NCBI GenBank assembly: GCA_045110285.1
Contig: JBGCGA010000086.1
Location: 1-41,421, forward strand
Length of the DNA stretch: 41,421 bases
Direction: 5' to 3'
From: Putridiphycobacter sp045110285
GTDB taxonomy: Bacteria; Bacteroidota; Bacteroidia; Flavobacteriales_D; Crocinitomicaceae
Part shown: in pieces, positions 17,752 through 26,422 of the stretch
Layout of the letters: each line of letters begins with the position of its first letter
Position numbering within the stretch: the stretch's first letter is position 1
Notes under the pieces: model-generated
Databases searched by the model: none
Told to the model about the DNA's origin: nothing
Seen by the model: only the letters and a program-made list of their open reading frames with translations
Position numbers and translations under genes: made by a program

Positions 17752-18255
17752 TTAGGGGCAAGTTGTAACAGGATTTCCGCATATTTTATCGGATTCGACC
17801 CAACCTTTTACACCATTACAGTTCACTTCTATCCACTCACATTTCGCATTAATTATTTTAAATGTGTCTTTTTCACCAATCAGCTTTCCAATTATTGTTT
17901 TTCCATTTGGTTTATCTAGTAAATCTAAATTATAAGTAGTGGCAGCTCCCACAATTGACCAATGTACCCATCCTTCAAAATTAGACACCTCATATTCATC
18001 AATTCCAGCAATATGATTGATATTTAAGCAGCCATCTTCAAAGTCGATCACCGTTAATATATAACCATCCGAATAATCCGTATTTAATTTTAATACAATT
18101 TCGCCATTTGGTTGATTTCTAATATTCGACCATGTGTCTTTATCATCTCTGTAAACTTTGAATGGTTTGACTATACAAGAATCGCCTTTGATTTGATTAG
18201 AAAAAGAAAGACCAATCAGCGAGGTTAAGATTGTAAATACCACTATTCTTTTCAT
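17752..18255 (-). CDS. Secreted protein with two SH3-like domains
   Basis: The 167-residue protein has a cleavable signal (MKRIVVFTILTSLIGLSFSN). After it come two bacterial-SH3-like units. The first is around TWSNIRNQPNGEIVLKL, and the second around LLDKPNGKTIIGKLI...WIEVNCNGVKGWVESDKICG. The x-N/L-R-x-x-P-N-G-x-x-I pattern and the closing G-W-V are typical of SH3_3-type domains that bind peptidoglycan or cell-surface ligands. Four cysteines in the second half may form disulfides. It probably works in the periplasm. It precedes the DUF1826-like gene by eight bases. Confidence 0.72.
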   Translation of the reverse strand: MKRIVVFTILTSLIGLSFSNQIKGDSCIVKPFKVYRDDKDTWSNIRNQPNGEIVLKLNTDYSDGYILTVIDFEDGCLNINHIAGIDEYEVSNFEGWVHWSIVGAATTYNLDLLDKPNGKTIIGKLIGEKDTFKIINAKCEWIEVNCNGVKGWVESDKICGNPVTTCP

Positions 18256-18400
18256 ATTACTTCAATTCTGTATGCATATAGCTTCACGATTATAAATGTA
18301 AAAAATATTTAGTTACAACAATTCATTAAAATCTGCAGAGTGGACAGTGAAAACAATCTTAATTTTTGATAGTAAAAAATCCTTACTACTTTTAACCCCA

Positions 18401-19279
18401 ATGACAGACTATACAGCAGTATATATTTTAATTGGTCTTGCAATTGGACTTGCCTATGTTTTATCAAAAAGGAGTTTAAACAATTCCAATCATGGCGTTC
18501 GGTTGCCTAAGAGAGACTTTCCTCAAAAATGGCGCAGAATTTTGGAAGACGAAATTGAGTTTTATCAAAGGTTAAATAGTAAAGACAGAAAGCGCTTTGA
18601 ACATAAAATGCACATTTTTTTATTAAATGTTAGAATTGTGGGTATGCAAATTTCTGTTTCAAATAAAGACCGGGTTTTGATTTCTGCCAGTGCTATTATT
18701 CCCATTTTTGGTTTTCCGAGCTGGCACTATAGTTATTTAAATGAAGTACACCTCTATCCTAACAAATTCCCCATTCAAAAAACAGATCAAATGGCACATG
18801 GATTAGTTGGTTTTGGAGAAATGGAAGGCGTTTTAAAACTGTCAAGAAAGGCTTTGTATGAGGGATATGCCGACCAAAACGACCAAAGAAATGTAGCCAT
18901 CCATGAGTTCATTCATATTTTAGACAAGCAAGATGGTGATGTAGACGGTGTTTTAGAGAGGGTAATGAGCGAAGACGATATTACGCCTTGGCTGCACATT
19001 ATTCATAGAAAAATGAAAGAAATTGAAGGCGGAAATTCAAGTATTAGAGATTATGGTGCAACTAATAGAGCCGAATTTTTAGCGGTAGTTGGCGAGTTCT
19101 TTTTTGAAAGCCCTGAAAAAATGAAGATTGAACATCCAGGGTTATATTCCGCATTGGATAGCATTTTCAACCCAAAGGTTCAACTAAGGCATAAATACAC
19201 CAAAAAAAATGAGCCATGCCCGTGCGGAAGCGGAAGAAAATTTAGTAGATGCTGCGCTAAAAATTCTAGGAGCTATTAG
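18401..19279 (+). CDS. MtfA-like zinc peptidase (M90) with SEC-C tail
   Basis: From ATG 18401 the protein has 292 residues; a GTG at 18347 would add 18 with no clear purpose. It has an N-terminal membrane helix (about 5-22), then the MtfA peptidase domain. The zinc site is HEFIH at 168-172, with a downstream acid in RAEFLAVVGEFFFE (Glu225 or Glu232) as third ligand. IPIFGFPSWHY and the preceding helices also match MtfA. The C-terminus carries a SEC-C zinc motif, EPCPCGSGRKFSRCC, with Cys273, Cys275, Cys284 and Cys285. In Escherichia coli MtfA is a soluble aminopeptidase that binds the repressor Mlc. Membrane anchoring and the SEC-C tail here point to a different partner. Confidence 0.85.
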   Translation: MTDYTAVYILIGLAIGLAYVLSKRSLNNSNHGVRLPKRDFPQKWRRILEDEIEFYQRLNSKDRKRFEHKMHIFLLNVRIVGMQISVSNKDRVLISASAIIPIFGFPSWHYSYLNEVHLYPNKFPIQKTDQMAHGLVGFGEMEGVLKLSRKALYEGYADQNDQRNVAIHEFIHILDKQDGDVDGVLERVMSEDDITPWLHIIHRKMKEIEGGNSSIRDYGATNRAEFLAVVGEFFFESPEKMKIEHPGLYSALDSIFNPKVQLRHKYTKKNEPCPCGSGRKFSRCCAKNSRSY

Positions 19280-19303
19280 AAAACAAATGATATTAATAAA
19301 TAT

Positions 19304-20593
19304 CTATCTACTGATGCCTATTCCTAACGATATTGACAGCATGTGTTTGTTTGGTCCCTTGTCCCAAAAATAAGATGGGTCTTTTTCACTGTAAGTTAAA
19401 GGTAGATAAGTATAATTTACCACAGTTGATAAATGCACAAAGTTATTTGAAAACCATTCTACTTTTATTCCTGAATTTATTCCCATATCTCTGTAATCTT
19501 TTTGAAGTGTTTTATTTGTATTCGAAATTGGAACCCTCTCACCAACAGAGTATTCAAACCCGTATCTAAAATTTAAACCAAGCTTAGCATATGCTGCAAA
19601 TTGATCTTTTTCTGAAATTAACCTAAGTAAATTTAAATTTAACAATCCAAAATTTCTGTTCGAAATAGTTCCGTTCGGTGCAGAATACCGTGGAATTGAA
19701 TTTCTAAACTCAAAATCTTCTAACCCTACTAGCCAAAACCAATTATTATTGATTTTATTTTGATAAGACACCCCATAAGAACCTGCTATATTTGGACCTC
19801 TTTGAGAATATTGTCCCTTATTTTGTATCATTGGCGAACCATCAAAAAACTGATAAATGGACTTATATATAGTCAGTTGGTGCTTTCTGCCAACGTATTT
19901 ATTTTCTTCTAATTCCAGTTTAGAAGCAGCATTACTTTTACCGTATTGGTATCCAATTCCAAGTTTAAATTGTAAAGCGTGTCTTGCAGACCCTTTGTCT
20001 CCTATATAAACATCACGAAAATCTACGGTAAGAGGATAAAACGTATAAGATAACAGACTATTGATAGACAAGTGACTTCCAATGTTTAATTGATATTCCA
20101 GGCCAAAATTACTTCCTAAGTCAAATAGTTGATTTTGTAGTACAATGCATTGCCAAAAGCCGGGGTTAGAGTAGTTATCATGCAAAACCTCTCTTCCCAC
20201 CCGAAAACTGCCTCCAATTAGATAATGTAGGGAACCGTTTGTATTGGCAAAAACATTTCGTTTATAGCTCATAATAAAAGAAGTAACCGACCGTCTGTCT
20301 ACTGTTCCATTTTCGAAAAAATCATAAGGAAAGGGATTCATGTAACTGCCCTGAGATAAGTCAAAGTCAATAAAGTTTCCAGACTTCAATTGACGACTAA
20401 AAATACCTCCAATTCCTATAGGCATACTTCCACCATATTTAAATGGCTGATGCAAAATCTGTCTTTCATCAAAGTTCGAAAAAGCGAGAGCATAAATTCT
20501 GAAACTGTTTTTAAATTGCCTCACTTTGCTATTGACTTGAGAAAATCCCAACACTGAAATCGTTAAAATTGTACAAAGTAGAGTTAATTTCAT
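19304..20593 (-). CDS. Outer-membrane beta-barrel-like protein
   Basis: The 429-residue product has a signal peptide (MKLTLLCTILTISVLGFSQ). The rest is a run of aromatic, alternating strands such as GSLHYLIGGSFRVG, LQFKLGIGYQYG, NWFWLVGLEDFEF and HMLSISLGIGIS. This is the usual look of a Bacteroidota outer-membrane barrel, and the final ISLGIGISR ends near an expected barrel C-terminus. I do not recognise a family. It is convergent with the MtfA-like gene, with 24 bases between them. Confidence 0.65.
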   Translation of the reverse strand: MKLTLLCTILTISVLGFSQVNSKVRQFKNSFRIYALAFSNFDERQILHQPFKYGGSMPIGIGGIFSRQLKSGNFIDFDLSQGSYMNPFPYDFFENGTVDRRSVTSFIMSYKRNVFANTNGSLHYLIGGSFRVGREVLHDNYSNPGFWQCIVLQNQLFDLGSNFGLEYQLNIGSHLSINSLLSYTFYPLTVDFRDVYIGDKGSARHALQFKLGIGYQYGKSNAASKLELEENKYVGRKHQLTIYKSIYQFFDGSPMIQNKGQYSQRGPNIAGSYGVSYQNKINNNWFWLVGLEDFEFRNSIPRYSAPNGTISNRNFGLLNLNLLRLISEKDQFAAYAKLGLNFRYGFEYSVGERVPISNTNKTLQKDYRDMGINSGIKVEWFSNNFVHLSTVVNYTYLPLTYSEKDPSYFWDKGPNKHMLSISLGIGISR

Positions 20594-20703
20594 GTCATAG
20601 TATTCTTACTTGTAAATTTATGTAATTAAAATCATTTTCAACTACTGGTAGAAAGATGATTGAGCTGCAAGCTGATTAATCAAACTTTGTGGTAATTTAT
20701 CTA

Positions 20704-21765
20704 CTACATTTGAACATCATAAACCATGGGATACTGTTTAGGAATATCTTCTAATGATTCGCCCAAGTTCTGTCTCAAATCAATTTCAATTCCTCGAGCC
20801 ATTGTGGAAATAGGAACGTCATTTGCCGACCCTTCAAACGGATTTTCGCCAGTTCTTCCAATTTTTTCCATGGTGTGAAAAATCCATGACACAATAGCGT
20901 AAAAAGGAATGGAAAGCCAAATGAAAAGGGAACCAATTAATGGTTGACTAGAGGATATTTCCTTTCCGATTTCGGAAAATTGAGGTACAATGGCTAAAGG
21001 CATCAAAAGAATAAAAATCCACATGAAATAATGATTCAAGGTGGCAAAATGCCGCGGATACGGAAAGTTTTTAATGCGCTCAGATTTACCTTGAAGCGTT
21101 AATAATTCCTCCAAAACACCTTCTAATTGCAAAAAAGAAAACTCCCAAACTATGCCTTTCTCTTTCAATGTTTTTAAATGATGAGATTGTAAATAAAGGA
21201 TAGCAGTTTGCTTATTGTTTTTTGATTTTACATATTCCAAATCTTCTGCTGAAAGGTACGGTTTTAAATCATCTTCAACACTGATATTCCATTCAGGTGG
21301 GCTTAGCATACTCCTCCAAGCCCTATTGCTTTTCTCATGCATGACTGTTTCCCATGGTTTAGCCACCCTCATGGCATGTCGGAGAGCGGTCATCCATGCA
21401 ATATGTCTATAAGTCAAGGCTTTTATTTCAATGTCTAATTCCTCTTTAGATATTTTTTTTTCAGCATGCTCATCACTAACCATGTCTTGAATATACATAC
21501 CAAAAGTCCGAGATGTATTGGTAATGCCTCCCCAAATTTTTCTGGCTTCCCAAATTCTGCCGTAAGCAGAGTTATTCTGAAATCCAATTACAAAAGCCAC
21601 TGCAGTACCAATGAGGGCAATAGGCGTCCAAGGAATTTTTAGCCATTCTAGGTCTAAAAAAAAGCATAAACTAACATATGCTGTCACTATGGCAATGAAT
21701 AAAATGGTCTCAAAACGAGTCCACTTAGCCATATCTTTCACTTTGTAGACCTTTCTAGTATACAT
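20704..21765 (-). CDS. Bestrophin-family channel
   Basis: Starting at ATG 21765 the protein has 353 residues, close to bacterial bestrophins; a start at 21870 would add an unlikely 35-residue leader overlapping the SDR gene. Family features are the early WTRFETILFIAIVTAYV helix, the pore helix PWTPIALIGTAVAFVIGFQN followed by SAYGRIWEARKIWGGI, the RHIAWMTALRHAMR helix, and the C-terminal GENPFEGSANDVPIS. That last block matches the conserved N-P-F-x-G-x-x-D-v-P segment. Bacterial homologues are pentameric anion or cation channels in the inner membrane. The gene follows the SDR gene by 59 bases. Confidence 0.88.
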   Translation of the reverse strand: MYTRKVYKVKDMAKWTRFETILFIAIVTAYVSLCFFLDLEWLKIPWTPIALIGTAVAFVIGFQNNSAYGRIWEARKIWGGITNTSRTFGMYIQDMVSDEHAEKKISKEELDIEIKALTYRHIAWMTALRHAMRVAKPWETVMHEKSNRAWRSMLSPPEWNISVEDDLKPYLSAEDLEYVKSKNNKQTAILYLQSHHLKTLKEKGIVWEFSFLQLEGVLEELLTLQGKSERIKNFPYPRHFATLNHYFMWIFILLMPLAIVPQFSEIGKEISSSQPLIGSLFIWLSIPFYAIVSWIFHTMEKIGRTGENPFEGSANDVPISTMARGIEIDLRQNLGESLEDIPKQYPMVYDVQM

Positions 21766-21824
21766 CTCTTTTTTTATTTTAAATATATCAATTAATTCAA
21801 AATGAACAAGTGAAAACTTCCAGA

Positions 21825-22715
21825 CTAAAAGGGGAAACCTGCTTTTGTTTCTTTTTTCGCCCAATCCCACAATCTAGCATTCAACTTTTGATCGGTGGCT
21901 GCATCATCAATTTTTGCTAGTGCAGGTTTACCTTTTTGTTCATTCGGTCCATCAGGCCCCCAATATTGCCCCCCTATTACATCCTCTCGCAAACATGCAG
22001 CTAATGTTGGTTGTGCACCATCTTTAGCAGTCATCAATTCTAGCGAATCTAGTTGCTCTTTATCCATATTTTTTTGCAAATCTGTTTTGCTAAAACCTGG
22101 ATGAGCCGCTAACGATTTAATTTGATATCCGTTGTTTTTTAGTCGTTTGTTAAATTTTAATGCAAAAATGATATCTGCCAACTTGCTTTGTCCATATTCT
22201 CTCCAATTATTATATTCTTCTTCCAATCTAAAATTGTCAAAATTAATACTAGCGCCACGGTGTGCTAAACTGCTTAAAGTCACTACTCGAGAACCTGCGG
22301 TAGAATCCAGTAGATTAAACAAGTGCCCTGTTAAAGCAAAATGGCCAATAAAGTTTATACCGAACTGAATTTCAAATCCATCTTCACTTTTAGAGGAAGG
22401 AGGAATCATCACCCCTGCATTGTTAACCAATATGTCCAAGTTAGACTCAGTGTTAATAATTCTATCAGCAAATTGTTTAACCGAATTCAAACTTGCTAAA
22501 TCTAAATGACCATAAACTAATTCACCACCGTCAGACTGTGCTTTCATTCTCGAAATAGCATCTTGAGCTTTCTTTTCATTCCTGCAAGCTATGTATACTT
22601 TTGCTCCTTTTTGATATAGGTCTAAAGCTGTTTCAAAACCTATTCCGGTATTTGAACCGGTTACTATTGCAATTTTTCCTGTTAATTTTTTATTTTTGAG
22701 TGCTGTAAAACTTCT
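21825..22715 (-). CDS. Short-chain dehydrogenase/reductase, start codon not visible
   Basis: The frame encodes a complete-looking SDR: IAIVTGSNTGIGFETA (cofactor-binding TGxxxGIG), AKVYIACRN, LVYGHLDLASLNSV, LVNNAGVM, VTLSSLAHRG (catalytic Ser) and YGQSK (Tyr-x-x-x-Lys). The tail PALAKIDDAATDQKLNARLW is typical of retinol-dehydrogenase/WW-oxidoreductase-like SDRs. The Rossmann N-terminus reads KNKKLTGKIAIVTG, but no ATG, GTG or TTG lies in frame before it. The frame is closed by TAA at 22718-22716, and a further upstream ATG at 22743 meets TAG. The first in-frame ATG (22547) would remove the cofactor motif. The start is therefore either rare or lost. The coordinates give the full open frame. 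Confidence 0.75.
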   Translation of the reverse strand, partial: RSFTALKNKKLTGKIAIVTGSNTGIGFETALDLYQKGAKVYIACRNEKKAQDAISRMKAQSDGGELVYGHLDLASLNSVKQFADRIINTESNLDILVNNAGVMIPPSSKSEDGFEIQFGINFIGHFALTGHLFNLLDSTAGSRVVTLSSLAHRGASINFDNFRLEEEYNNWREYGQSKLADIIFALKFNKRLKNNGYQIKSLAAHPGFSKTDLQKNMDKEQLDSLELMTAKDGAQPTLAACLREDVIGGQYWGPDGPNEQKGKPALAKIDDAATDQKLNARLWDWAKKETKAGFPF

Positions 22716-22731
22716 TTAGTCCTACGCTGCA

Positions 22732-22786
22732 AATTTGACCATGTTAAGTATTTTAATGGTGACCATATTGAAATGAATAGTGACCA
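22732..22786. promoter_or_regulatory. Triple direct repeat, probable AraC-type operator
   Basis: Three copies of AAT-n(0-1)-(G/T)TGACCA lie between the araC-family gene and the SDR gene, on the plus strand as written: AATTTGACCA (22732-22741), AATGGTGACCA (22755-22765) and AATAGTGACCA (22776-22786). Their ends are 24 and 21 bases apart, about two helical turns, as expected for direct binding by AraC-family dimers. They sit immediately upstream of the SDR transcript, which suggests activation by the neighbouring regulator. Confidence 0.55.
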
Positions 22787-22797
22787 CTTTCAAATAA

Positions 22798-23700
22798 TTA
22801 TGTGTTTTCAACAGTTTTTCGGAACTCAGTAGCTGAAGTATTTGTCCGTTTTTTAAAAAATCGACCAAAATGAGTAGGCTCACTAAATCCTAGCCTATAC
22901 CCAATTTCTTTTATCGACATGGACGTATTACTTAAAAGTGTTTTAGCAACCGAAAGTGTACGTTCTGATATCCAATCATTAACAGTTCTACCTGTTTTAC
23001 TTTTAATAACTGAATTCAAGTAATTTGGATGTAAGTTCAGAGCTTTTGCAAACGATTGGGCTTGAAGGCTGGTTGTATTCTTGGCTAATAATTGCTTAAA
23101 TGTTTTTTCTAACTGTATTTTGAAAGCTTTTACTATTTGGGAATTTCTATTCCCTTCTTCAATTGGATTGTATGTTGACCATATTTTTTCCTTTACCTTA
23201 TATAACAATACTGTAAATAGATTGCCTAATATTTTGTTTTTGAAAACAGATTCTTTTTCGAATTCAGTTTGAATTTGATGATATATTACTTTAAATTCTT
23301 TAAAATCAGTTTCAGAAAGCTGATGTGGAGGTGCTTTTTCAGCTAATAAAAATGGAAATTCTTTGTAAATTTCAGTAGTAATACATTCTTGTAGAAACTG
23401 ATCTGACAGGCTTATGATATAGGCTTCTTTTGAATCAAATAATTCATAGGACTTGATGTGTCCTGGATTTGTGAAATAGAATGACTTTGACGAGAAGGGA
23501 AATTGGCTATCATCCAAATTAAATACCCCAGATCCTACTTCTGTTAAAATAAATGAAAAATAGTTGGCTTGTAATACTGGTGACTTATATGGCAAAACTG
23601 GATGAATATCAGGAATGGATAGGATTGTAAAATCTAGATCATTATCGGACACTAAGTCAAGTGTTTCATATAAATCTAATATTTTGTGATGGACAATCAT
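22798..23700 (-). CDS. AraC-family transcriptional regulator
   Basis: The 300-residue protein has an N-terminal cupin-like sensing region and a C-terminal AraC/XylS DNA-binding domain at about 195-295. The two helix-turn-helix units appear as AQSFAKALNLHPNYLNSVIK and SIKEIGYRLGFSEPTHFGRF, with FKKRTNTSATEFRK closing. The early PVLPYKSPVLQANYFSFILT and FYFTNPGHIKSYE match the sensor region typical of Bacteroidota AraC proteins that control a nearby reductase. The SDR gene is the next gene downstream on the same strand, across the triple repeat at 22732-22786. The inducer is unknown. Confidence 0.92.
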   Translation of the reverse strand: MIVHHKILDLYETLDLVSDNDLDFTILSIPDIHPVLPYKSPVLQANYFSFILTEVGSGVFNLDDSQFPFSSKSFYFTNPGHIKSYELFDSKEAYIISLSDQFLQECITTEIYKEFPFLLAEKAPPHQLSETDFKEFKVIYHQIQTEFEKESVFKNKILGNLFTVLLYKVKEKIWSTYNPIEEGNRNSQIVKAFKIQLEKTFKQLLAKNTTSLQAQSFAKALNLHPNYLNSVIKSKTGRTVNDWISERTLSVAKTLLSNTSMSIKEIGYRLGFSEPTHFGRFFKKRTNTSATEFRKTVENT

Positions 23701-23771
23701 TTTATGCTTTTCGTGTTATCAAAACTGAAATGAAATTTAGGAATTTATGATGAGTTGAGTGATACTAAATA

Positions 23772-24425
23772 CTATTTTTCCAAAGCATCTGGTTTTTCTC
23801 TCCATTCAGAAAGCAGTTGAAGGCTATCAATTTCCCCTTTAAAAACAAATCTCTTGCAATCAAATTCATACATTTTACTTTGCAGCAAAAACGCTCCATT
23901 TTCATCTATTAATTCTCGTTTAGTTAACTGACCATTTTTTCTACCTAAAGTACAATCTCGCTCTTCCGCATAAAACTTAAACCTGCTTTTTAATTCTATT
24001 TTAGCTGTTACTTCAATATATTCGTGCAAAATAGCGACATGAGGCACTGAACCTGTCGGCAGCAGTATTTCATACCGTATCATAATACCCTCCGTTTTTA
24101 TATTATTCACTAATTCAAATGTTCCGGCGTGGTATTTACCATTGGTCCGCTCCATTTTATTAACAATAATGCCATCTTTTATCAAAAATAAATATGCTAT
24201 GTATTCATTGGTTAAATGTAACTCGCTTCGGCCTGTTGCAATTACAATATCATCACTTTTATAAATGATTTCTACTGAATCTAAAATGCCATATTCTTTC
24301 ACCCAATCGGCTACAGTATCAATCTGCAATTTTTCAAAAGTCACATGCTCAATATCCAAAGTTTTTTCGTTTGTCTGACAACTTAAGGATGCTAATACGC
24401 ATAGCACTGAAATCAGTCTAATCAT
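23772..24425 (-). CDS. Lipoprotein of unknown function
   Basis: The 217-residue protein begins MIRLISVLCVLASLSCQTNE, a signal peptide with lipobox ASLSC (Cys16). The remainder is polar and beta-rich with several Lys/Glu pairs, and it has two further cysteines late in the sequence (RDCTLG, FDCKRF). I see no known domain. Its ATG overlaps the stop of the GNAT gene by four bases (ATGA), so the pair is cotranscribed and translationally coupled, though no functional link is evident. Confidence 0.7.
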   Translation of the reverse strand: MIRLISVLCVLASLSCQTNEKTLDIEHVTFEKLQIDTVADWVKEYGILDSVEIIYKSDDIVIATGRSELHLTNEYIAYLFLIKDGIIVNKMERTNGKYHAGTFELVNNIKTEGIMIRYEILLPTGSVPHVAILHEYIEVTAKIELKSRFKFYAEERDCTLGRKNGQLTKRELIDENGAFLLQSKMYEFDCKRFVFKGEIDSLQLLSEWREKPDALEK

Positions 24426-24883
24426 TGTAAATCTAGATGTAATTTCATTCCTTCATGGGAGGCCTGAAAGCCCAGTTTCTCATAAAATTTTAATGCTTCT
24501 GGACGCTTCTTATCAGTTGTTAACTGAATTAGATGTGCTTTCCTATCTTTTGCTCTTTGAATTGCCCAACTAAACATTTTTTCTCCAATTCCTTTCCCTT
24601 TTTCGTTTTCTCGAATTCTTACAGCCTCTATTTGCGCACGAATTCCACCCTGATATGTCAAATATTGAATAAATGATAGTTGCAGAGTGCCAATAATTTC
24701 ACCAGTGTTATCAACAAGAACTGTCAACTCTTGATTCTTGTCGTTATCAATATTTTTAAAAGCTGCATAGTATTGATCAGGTAACGGGTCTCTAAAATCT
24801 TCTCTTAACTTACCGAGTTTATCATGTGCTATCAATTTCACAATTGCAGACACATCATTTCTATGTGCTCTTCGAAACCTCAT
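24422..24883 (-). CDS. GNAT-family N-acetyltransferase
   Basis: The 153-residue protein has the GNAT fold in order. The N-terminal strand and helix read RRAHRNDVSAIVKLI, the central strands are ELTVLVDNTGEIIGTLQLSF, and motif A is VRIRENEKGKGIGEKMFSWA, with the acetyl-CoA-binding R/K-G-x-G-I-G. Motif B is AHLIQLTTDKKRPEALKFYE with KLGF. It transfers an acetyl group from acetyl-CoA to an amine; the substrate cannot be deduced. It is the first gene of a two-gene unit with the lipoprotein at 23772-24425. Confidence 0.9.
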   Translation of the reverse strand: MRFRRAHRNDVSAIVKLIAHDKLGKLREDFRDPLPDQYYAAFKNIDNDKNQELTVLVDNTGEIIGTLQLSFIQYLTYQGGIRAQIEAVRIRENEKGKGIGEKMFSWAIQRAKDRKAHLIQLTTDKKRPEALKFYEKLGFQASHEGMKLHLDLQ

Positions 24884-24941
24884 TGTTTGTTTTTTTGCTT
24901 ACCACCAATCCTCGACTATAATTTATGTTGGATGTTTCTTG

Positions 24942-26078
24942 TCATAATTTAACATCTAAATCAAATCTAATTCTACTCCCTGTTTCATTAGCTATTCCAA
25001 ATGGAATAAGTTGTTCTACTAAATAGTATTTAATTTTTAAACAAGCTTTTTTACTTATTTTTAAACCTGACACTATTTCAATTCCATGCATATTTGTTAG
25101 CCTTCCATCTGGTGATCCAAATGCGGAATAATCCCACCTTGCCCAGTCGTTTTGAGCCATAATGTCCAAAGCTGAATATTGCTGCAAATTGGCATAAGTA
25201 GCTTCAAATATCCAATCTCCTTTTTGTTTTAATTCTCCAACTGTTAAACCTATCACAAAACCCGATTTTTCGTTTTTAAAATTAGCTGAAATTGAGTCAA
25301 TTTGACTGTAGTTTTGTATGTTGTAATAATAATCTAACTCAACATTTATCAATGGCTTTTTAATTAAATTTAATTTGGAGCCCACATGAAAAATTGTATA
25401 GTCTAAATCAAATGTTTCGTTCCCGTCAGGAATGTTTGGTACATTTTTAAACAAGTATAAAGCGGGAAATAATTCAAAACGACTTTTAAAAAATGAAATG
25501 TACAATTGGTAACCTTGAAAATATGTGTCTTGTCCCAACAACTTACCTGAAGCAGAAATGATAAAATGTCCAGCTCTAAAATCCAAAGAATCAATAATAG
25601 AAGAGTTTATACGAATGCTCTTCCCAAAAAATACGCCTTCAGGATAAACATTATCACTCCAAAAAAGCTCATTGTTTTTATTAAATGGAAATCTATTTTT
25701 GCCAACCCAAAAATTGAAAGTACTCCACTTACCTTCAAAATAAGCCTTTTCTAGCCCAAGCGGTAAGGTTCCAAACTCTTTAAAACCTTCTCCTAATGTC
25801 AATTGAGGATCTTGCTGTTTCCGCGGATTTCCAGTTCTTAAGCGAAAGCCAATATTATACCAATTGTTCTCATATTCAACTCCTGCTCGTAATCTATATC
25901 GAAGTCTTGTTCGGTCTTCACGAAATGTGCCATCAGACTTTTTTGAATTCCAATCCTGTTCTAGGCGGAACCGAAAGTCGGCATTAAAATTCAGTTTTGA
26001 GGCAATAGAATCCTTTTGGGCATAGATGCTAGTTGAAAAAACTACATGTAATAATATGATTGAAATTGTTTTCATCAT
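24942..26078 (-). CDS. Putative porin-like outer-membrane protein
   Basis: The 378-residue protein has a signal (MMKTISIILLHVVFSTSIYA) and a barrel of alternating aromatic strands. Its opening, NFNADFRFRLEQDWNSKK with TRLRYRLRAG, FRLRTGN and ALYLFKNVPNIP, resembles the 'putative porin' (Porin_5/alginate-export-like) family of Bacteroidota. It ends with a strand-like RIRFDLDVKL. It would form a passive channel in the outer membrane. The start may be either of the two adjacent ATGs. The gene sits alone, with about 130 bases to the tRNA terminator on its 5' side. Confidence 0.7.
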   Translation of the reverse strand: MMKTISIILLHVVFSTSIYAQKDSIASKLNFNADFRFRLEQDWNSKKSDGTFREDRTRLRYRLRAGVEYENNWYNIGFRLRTGNPRKQQDPQLTLGEGFKEFGTLPLGLEKAYFEGKWSTFNFWVGKNRFPFNKNNELFWSDNVYPEGVFFGKSIRINSSIIDSLDFRAGHFIISASGKLLGQDTYFQGYQLYISFFKSRFELFPALYLFKNVPNIPDGNETFDLDYTIFHVGSKLNLIKKPLINVELDYYYNIQNYSQIDSISANFKNEKSGFVIGLTVGELKQKGDWIFEATYANLQQYSALDIMAQNDWARWDYSAFGSPDGRLTNMHGIEIVSGLKISKKACLKIKYYLVEQLIPFGIANETGSRIRFDLDVKL

Positions 26079-26213
26079 TCTGATCGGCTTGGTAAAATTA
26101 GGAATTTAAACCAAACAGGTTTTATTGCAAGCATATTTTAGAAATTAAAAGGCATGAAGCTAGACTTTCCGAATCAAATAGCAAACGGTATGTAATCCCA
26201 TAATATTGCGCAC

Positions 26214-26245
26214 AAAAAAAGCGGGAAGCCTTTGCTTTCCGCTTT
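26214..26245 (-). terminator. Intrinsic terminator after the tRNA
   Basis: On the minus strand AAGCGG-A-AAGC pairs with GCTT-C-CCGCTT around a four-base AAAG loop, and a run of seven T follows. It begins four bases after the tRNA 3' end, as expected for a single-tRNA transcript. Confidence 0.8.
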
Positions 26246-26248
26246 CAG

Positions 26249-26322
26249 TAGCGAGAGGGAGACTTGAACTCCCGACCTCCGGGTTATGAATCCGGCGCTC
26301 TAACCAACTGAGCTACCTCGCC
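26249..26322 (-). tRNA. tRNA-Met (anticodon CAT)
   Basis: The minus strand folds into a standard cloverleaf. The acceptor GGCGAGG pairs with TCTCGCT, followed by discriminator A and no encoded CCA. The D-arm is AGCTCAGTTGGTTAGAGC. The anticodon loop is TTCATAA on a CCGG/CCGG stem with an A-C mismatch at 31-39, and the T-arm is GGGAG-TTCAAGT-CTCCC. The CAT anticodon with a normal first pair suggests elongator Met. A lysidine-modified isoleucine tRNA is the main alternative. The first pair (G1-U72) is not the mismatch seen in initiators. Confidence 0.88.
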
Positions 26323-26422
26323 ATGGTTTTGAGGGTGCAAATATATATTATTTTTAATTCTTTTAAATGGAAATTGAAAAAATATTTACGAACCTTAATT
26401 CGTTTTTTACCCTCAGTGCTTC

